This document shows positions 7,453 through 10,509 of a DNA stretch of 10,509 nt, piece after piece (the stretch's first letter is position 1; each line of letters starts with the position of its first letter). The position numbers were made by a program, and so were the translations under genes. Origin of the DNA: Chitinophaga pinensis (lineage in GTDB: Bacteria > Bacteroidota > Bacteroidia > Flavobacteriales_D > Crocinitomicaceae); assembly GCA_945897765.1 (NCBI GenBank), contig CAMDGP010000054.1:1-10509 (forward strand), written 5' to 3'. Under the pieces are notes generated by a model. That model ran no database searches, was not told the origin of the DNA, and saw only the letters and a list, made by a program, of their open reading frames with translations.

Positions 7453-8658
7453 TCAACCAATTACCATATGTACTGCTTTCTTAACGGCTTGAATAACTGT
7501 TTCAACTTGAGAATCTGTTAAATTAAAATAAACGGGCAAAGAAATTTCAGCTGCGTATTTAAGATATGCTTCAGGATAATTTTCAATGGAATAACCTAAG
7601 TTTTTATATGCCGTAAACAACGGAAGAGGTTGAAAATGAACATTCACAGCTACATCTTGTTCAAATATTTCTTGAATTATTTCGTCGCGCTGAGACTCTG
7701 AAATTCCAGCAATTCGCAATAAATATAAATGGTAGCAAGTTTCTCTTAATTCATCTTTATATCTCGGAATTAAAGCCCATTCTTCGATCCCGAAAGCAGC
7801 GTCATAAGTCTCAAAAATGGTTTTTCTTCTTGCTAAATTTTCACCATAACGTTCTAATTCAATCAGACCAATCGCCGCTTGAATATCAGTCATATTGCAT
7901 TTATAGCCTGGTTCGAGTACGTCGTATTTCCAAGCACCTTTAACGGTTTTTGCTAAAGCATCTTTCGATTGTCCATGTAAGATTTTGATGCAAAAATCCT
8001 TGTAAATCGTTTCGTGGTCAAAATCTTCAGGTAAATTAAAACAAACGGCACCACCTTCTGCAGTTGTTAGGTTTTTAACAGCGTGAAATGAAAAGCAAGA
8101 AACATCAGCTAAACTTCCCGATTTATTTCCTTTGTAAGTAGCACCAAAACTATGAGCAGCATCAGCAGCGATTAAAATTCTACCTAATTGTTTTTGCATT
8201 GTAGTCTTCGGCGAGAACTGATTTTTACAAGCATTCACTAGGTCATAAATTGCATCATAGTCACATGGGAAACCAGAAATATCAACTGGCATTATCACTT
8301 TCGTTCGTGGAGTAATTGCAGCGCGAATTTTTTCAATTGAGATATTAAAGTCGTCTTTACTAATGTCCACCATAACTGGTTTTGCGCCTGTATGAAGGAC
8401 CACATTCGCGCTTGCGCAATAAGTATAAACGGGAATAATCACTTCATCTCCTTCACCAACTCCCCACCAGCGTAAGAAAACTTCCATACCAGAAGTCCAA
8501 GAATTAACTGCAACTGTTGTTTTGCAACCACAATATTCAGTGATTTTTTTTTCAAATAATTTGGTACGTGGACCAGTTGTAATCCAACCACTTAGCAAAG
8601 CAGCATTTACTTCATCAAGTACACGTTGATCAATTCGAGGGGGAGAAAATGGAATCAT
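7453..8658 (-). CDS. DegT/DnrJ/EryC1/StrS-family PLP-dependent sugar aminotransferase
   Basis: This is a 401-residue aminotransferase (aspartate aminotransferase fold) that transfers an amino group, usually from glutamate, to a nucleotide-linked keto-sugar. It begins MIPFSPPRID and continues with SGWITTGPRTKLFEK (23-37), typical of the family. AADAAHSFGA (164-173) supplies Asp166, which binds the PLP ring nitrogen, and SFHAVKNLTTAEGG (190-203) holds Lys195, the Schiff-base lysine. GYKCNMTDIQAAIG (251-264) and the VNVHFQPLP segment (338-346) are also family hallmarks. A short insertion at about 143-160 precedes the Asp motif. The product is expected in the cytoplasm, supplying an amino sugar for LPS O-antigen, capsule or a glycoconjugate. 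The exact sugar is not readable, and no glycosyltransferase or dehydratase neighbours it here. In Porphyromonas gingivalis the family member PorR is needed for A-LPS, the anchor of T9SS cargo. Confidence 0.92.
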   Translation of the reverse strand: MIPFSPPRIDQRVLDEVNAALLSGWITTGPRTKLFEKKITEYCGCKTTVAVNSWTSGMEVFLRWWGVGEGDEVIIPVYTYCASANVVLHTGAKPVMVDISKDDFNISIEKIRAAITPRTKVIMPVDISGFPCDYDAIYDLVNACKNQFSPKTTMQKQLGRILIAADAAHSFGATYKGNKSGSLADVSCFSFHAVKNLTTAEGGAVCFNLPEDFDHETIYKDFCIKILHGQSKDALAKTVKGAWKYDVLEPGYKCNMTDIQAAIGLIELERYGENLARRKTIFETYDAAFGIEEWALIPRYKDELRETCYHLYLLRIAGISESQRDEIIQEIFEQDVAVNVHFQPLPLFTAYKNLGYSIENYPEAYLKYAAEISLPVYFNLTDSQVETVIQAVKKAVHMVIG

Positions 8659-8662
8659 GAGG

Positions 8663-8670
8663 CAAAGATA
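8663..8670 (-). promoter_or_regulatory. Bacteroidota -7 box (TATCTTTG) abutting the aminotransferase start
   Basis: On the - strand, TATCTTTG matches the TAnnTTTG consensus of the Bacteroidota primary sigma factor exactly, and its last base is only 4 nt from the ATG at 8658. If used, transcription would start at or near the start codon, giving a leaderless or nearly leaderless mRNA. No clear TTTG box is found at the usual upstream spacing (only TTTTC), which lowers confidence. Confidence 0.45.
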
Positions 8671-8697
8671 AACTTTTATGGAAAATTGAAAACTTAA

Positions 8698-8725
8698 AGT
8701 GAAAAGTGAAGAGTGAAAAGTGAAC
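8698..8725. repeat. Four-copy 7-bp tandem repeat (AGTGAAN)
   Basis: AGTGAAA, AGTGAAG, AGTGAAA and AGTGAAC follow one another without gaps, 40 nt upstream of the aminotransferase start codon. It overlaps by one base a short inverted repeat, CTCCT-CT-AGGAG (8725-8736). It is a simple-sequence tract with potential for copy-number change by slippage. Confidence 0.75.
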
Positions 8726-8776
8726 TCCTCTAGGAGAATTGATTGCTAACTAGAAAAAGAGTGAATAGATAAAAAT

Positions 8777-8888
8777 ACAGATTGGATGATTACAGATTGG
8801 AAAATGTAGATTGCAAATTGGAAAATTACTCCGCCGCGGTGGATTACAGATTGAATTATGATAATCTGCAATTCGCAATCTGCAATCC
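8777..8888. repeat. Degenerate CAGATTG array and palindromic repeat, copy 2
   Basis: ACAGATTGGA at 8777 and 8792 and GTAGATTGCA at 8806 form a spaced direct-repeat array with about 15-nt steps. From 8841 to 8888 lies a shorter relative of the element at 5172-5249: it has the same GGATT and AATCC ends, the same GAATTATGAT loop (8853-8862), and 27 identical bases (8847-8873 against 5193-5219). Its stem has decayed: CAGATT/AATCTG pair over 6 bp, then an A-C mismatch, then four more pairs. It ends 33 nt before the ruvB start codon. Confidence 0.8.
8830..8843. other. Isolated GC-rich palindrome in AT-rich intergenic DNA
   Basis: TCCGCCGCGGTGGA is self-complementary at every position if one G-T wobble pair type is allowed (exact except for one G/T position per half). 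Eleven of its 14 bases are G or C, whereas the surrounding 260 nt are strongly AT-rich. It sits between the CAGATTG array and the palindromic repeat and overlaps the GGATT left boundary of the latter. It could be a protein-binding site or an insertion scar; function is unknown. Confidence 0.5.
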
Positions 8889-8899
8889 ATATTTCTTAC

Positions 8900-8907
8900 T
8901 ATTTTTG
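8900..8907 (+). promoter_or_regulatory. Candidate -7 box (TATTTTTG) for ruvB-queG
   Basis: TATTTTTG matches TAnnTTTG exactly and ends 14 nt before the ruvB GTG, predicting a leader of under about 10 nt. The expected upstream TTTG box would fall inside the palindromic repeat (about 8870-8880), where only AATTCG is found, so the match is incomplete. Confidence 0.4.
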
Positions 8908-8921
8908 TCTAAAACCCACCT

Positions 8922-9947
8922 GTGGAAGAAGATTCATTTGATTATAGAGAAGAAGCAAAAAACGAAGGAGAACAAGACTACGACAAAGTCTTACGTCCGA
9001 AGTATTTATCAGATTTCTCTGGTCAAGATCCTGTAGTTCAAAACCTTCATATTTTCGTTCAAGCAGCAAAATTAAGAAATGAACCACTTGATCACGTGCT
9101 TTTACACGGGCCTCCAGGATTGGGAAAAACGACACTTGCTAATATTATTGCCAACGAATTAGGTGTTGGATTTAAAGTTACAAGTGGTCCTGTTTTGGAC
9201 AAACCTGGCGATTTAGCTGGTTTATTGACGAATTTAGGAGAAGGAGACGTTCTTTTTATCGATGAAATTCACCGCTTGAGTCCCGTTGTTGAAGAATATT
9301 TGTATTCTGCGATGGAAGACTATGTGATTGATATATTAATTGATTCTGGTCCCAACGCTAGAAGTATTCAAATCAACTTGAATCCCTTTACGTTAATTGG
9401 TGCGACAACTCGTTCTGGTTTATTGACAGCGCCTTTGCGTGCTCGTTTTGGAATCAATTCACGTTTAGAATATTACGATATTAAAACCTTGACTCTCATT
9501 GTGGAGCGTTCTGCAAGCTTGTTAAATATTGGCATCGATGAAGATGCAGCATTCAAAATTGCTAGTCGTAGTCGCGGAACTCCAAGAATTGCCAACGCGC
9601 TTTTACGTCGCGTTCGTGATTTTGCTCAAATTAAAGGAACTGGAAGAATCGACGATGCAATCACTGAAATAGCACTAAATGCTTTGAACGTTGACGCCAA
9701 TGGTTTAGATGAAATGGACATTCGCATTTTGAAAGTTATCATCGATAAATTCGCTGGAGGTCCAGTTGGATTAACGACAATCGCAACAGCAATCGGTGAA
9801 AATGCAGGAACTTTAGAAGAAGTTTATGAGCCGTTTCTCATTCAAGAAGGATTTTTAATGCGTACGCCTCGCGGTCGAAAAGCAACTGAAAAAGCATTCA
9901 GACATTTAGGAAAAGATTTCGGCTGGGTTCAAGGCGGTTTGTTTTAA
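8922..9947 (+). CDS. ruvB: Holliday junction branch migration DNA helicase RuvB
   Basis: This is a 341-residue AAA+ motor that forms hexameric rings on either side of RuvA-bound Holliday junctions and drives branch migration in recombination repair. Motifs are Walker A GPPGLGKTT (63-71), Walker B FIDEIH (112-117), sensor 1 GATTR (160-164) and the arginine-finger region PLRARFG (171-177), followed by sensor 2 GTPRIANALLRR (219-230). The C-terminal winged-helix DNA-binding domain ends with FLMRTPRGRKATEKAFRHLG (311-330). Length and sequence are normal throughout, so the gene should be functional. The GTG start at 8922 is nearly forced: an in-frame TAA at 8910-8912 lies just upstream and no ATG precedes the conserved LRPKYLSDFSGQ. 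ruvA and ruvC are not in the window. queG follows after 2 nt in an apparent operon. Confidence 0.98.
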   Translation: MEEDSFDYREEAKNEGEQDYDKVLRPKYLSDFSGQDPVVQNLHIFVQAAKLRNEPLDHVLLHGPPGLGKTTLANIIANELGVGFKVTSGPVLDKPGDLAGLLTNLGEGDVLFIDEIHRLSPVVEEYLYSAMEDYVIDILIDSGPNARSIQINLNPFTLIGATTRSGLLTAPLRARFGINSRLEYYDIKTLTLIVERSASLLNIGIDEDAAFKIASRSRGTPRIANALLRRVRDFAQIKGTGRIDDAITEIALNALNVDANGLDEMDIRILKVIIDKFAGGPVGLTTIATAIGENAGTLEEVYEPFLIQEGFLMRTPRGRKATEKAFRHLGKDFGWVQGGLF

Positions 9948-9949
9948 AA

Positions 9950-10509
9950 ATGAATAAATCAGCTTATAAATCTTTGATTCAACAAAAAGCGAAAGACCTC
10001 GGTTTTTTCTTTTGTGGGTTTTCAAAAGCAGATTTTTTAGAAGAAGAAGCACCAAAACTCGAAGCTTGGTTGAATAAAAACTACCATGGAAAAATGAGTT
10101 ACATGGCGAATCATTTCGATAAGCGCCTCGATCCAAGATTGTTAGTTGATGACGCAAAAACAGTTGTTTCCCTTTTACTAAATTATTTTCCAGAAGAAAC
10201 ACAGCAAGAAGAAGATGCGCCCAAAATTTCCAAATATGCTTATGGTGAAGATTATCATTTCGTAATCAAAGATAAACTCAAAGAATTATTAGCATTCATT
10301 CAAACTGAAATTGGCGAAGTTGGCGGTCGCGTTTTTGTCGATTCAGCACCTGTTATGGACAAAGTTTGGGCGAAAAAAGCAGGTTTAGGTTGGTTGGGTA
10401 AAAACAGTAATTTAATTCATCCAAAGCACGGAAGTTTTTTCTTTATCGCAGAATTAATCATTGATTTAGAATTAGAACCCGATGGGCCTATTAAAGATTA
10501 TTGCGGAAC
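9950..10509 (+). CDS. queG: Epoxyqueuosine reductase QueG (3' end outside window)
   Basis: The ATG at 9950, 2 nt after the ruvB stop, opens a frame that stays open to the window end: 186 residues of an enzyme usually 300-380 long. QueG is a cobalamin- and [4Fe-4S]-dependent cytoplasmic reductase that converts epoxyqueuosine to queuosine in the wobble position of GUN-anticodon tRNAs, the last step of the pathway. Family landmarks are YHGKMSYMANHFDKRLDPR (45-63), the active-site segment VDSAPVMDKVWAKKAG (130-145, with the conserved Asp131) and GLGWLGKNSN (145-154). The window cuts at DYCG(T), where Cys185 is the first ligand of the first iron-sulfur cluster, so the ferredoxin-like part is not visible. 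The tight spacing indicates cotranscription with ruvB, though the two act in unrelated processes. Confidence 0.95.
   Translation, partial: MNKSAYKSLIQQKAKDLGFFFCGFSKADFLEEEAPKLEAWLNKNYHGKMSYMANHFDKRLDPRLLVDDAKTVVSLLLNYFPEETQQEEDAPKISKYAYGEDYHFVIKDKLKELLAFIQTEIGEVGGRVFVDSAPVMDKVWAKKAGLGWLGKNSNLIHPKHGSFFFIAELIIDLELEPDGPIKDYCG

Noticed and set aside
8777..8888. CRISPR-like array from the repeated CAGATTG motifs
   Set aside because: Repeat units are only about 7-10 nt, the steps are about 15 nt with no true spacers, and no cas gene is nearby.
8782..9135. Short open frames on both strands around the ruvB start (8782-9036 +, 8899-9135 -)
   Set aside because: One is translated repeat DNA running into ruvB in another frame, the other is antisense to ruvB; both are shadows.
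9906..10202. Open frame on the - strand across the ruvB-queG junction
   Set aside because: Antisense to the end of ruvB and the conserved start of queG.

Overview
The window looks like chromosomal DNA of a Bacteroidota bacterium, most likely of the class Flavobacteriia. It is AT-rich and lacks clear Shine-Dalgarno sites. Promoter-like elements of the Bacteroidota form TAnnTTTG sit close to two start codons. Three secreted proteins end in type IX secretion system (T9SS) sorting domains, which are confined to this phylum. The RuvB and sugar aminotransferase sequences have a flavobacterial look. The genus cannot be fixed by eye; a relative of Fluviicola or another Crocinitomicaceae member is only a guess.

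Positions 1-5160 (+ strand) hold a cell-surface or secretome block. First comes the 3' part of a large protein with an L-type lectin domain. Next is a complete LamG-domain protein. Both end in the same C-terminal assembly: Ig-like domains, 51-residue two-cysteine repeats and a type B (gliding-motility-associated) sorting domain. The third gene is a cysteine-free secreted protein of unknown function with a type A (Por) sorting domain. The first two look like modular adhesins or glycan-binding proteins in which the recognition head differs while the stalk and export tail are shared.

Positions 5254-7214 (- strand) hold a two-gene ABC-2 transporter operon: a NatA-like ATPase followed 11 nt later by a NatB-like permease. 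Positions 7453-8658 (- strand) encode a DegT/DnrJ/EryC1/StrS-family PLP-dependent sugar aminotransferase of the kind that makes amino sugars for surface polysaccharide. Positions 8922-10509 (+ strand) hold ruvB (Holliday junction helicase) and, 2 nt later, the 5' part of queG (epoxyqueuosine reductase), cut by the window end just after its first iron-sulfur cysteine.

The less ordinary content is non-coding. A palindromic repeat built on ATTGCAGATT/AATCTGCAAT occurs in two intergenic regions, with a 17-bp perfect stem at 5182-5225 and a decayed relative at 8841-8888 just upstream of ruvB. The region between the aminotransferase and ruvB also carries a fourfold 7-bp tandem repeat and an isolated GC-rich palindrome. 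A 14-bp perfect palindrome lies just upstream of the transporter operon. I found no tRNA, rRNA, CRISPR array, insertion sequence or clear phage or defence gene, and no clear-cut new multi-gene system.
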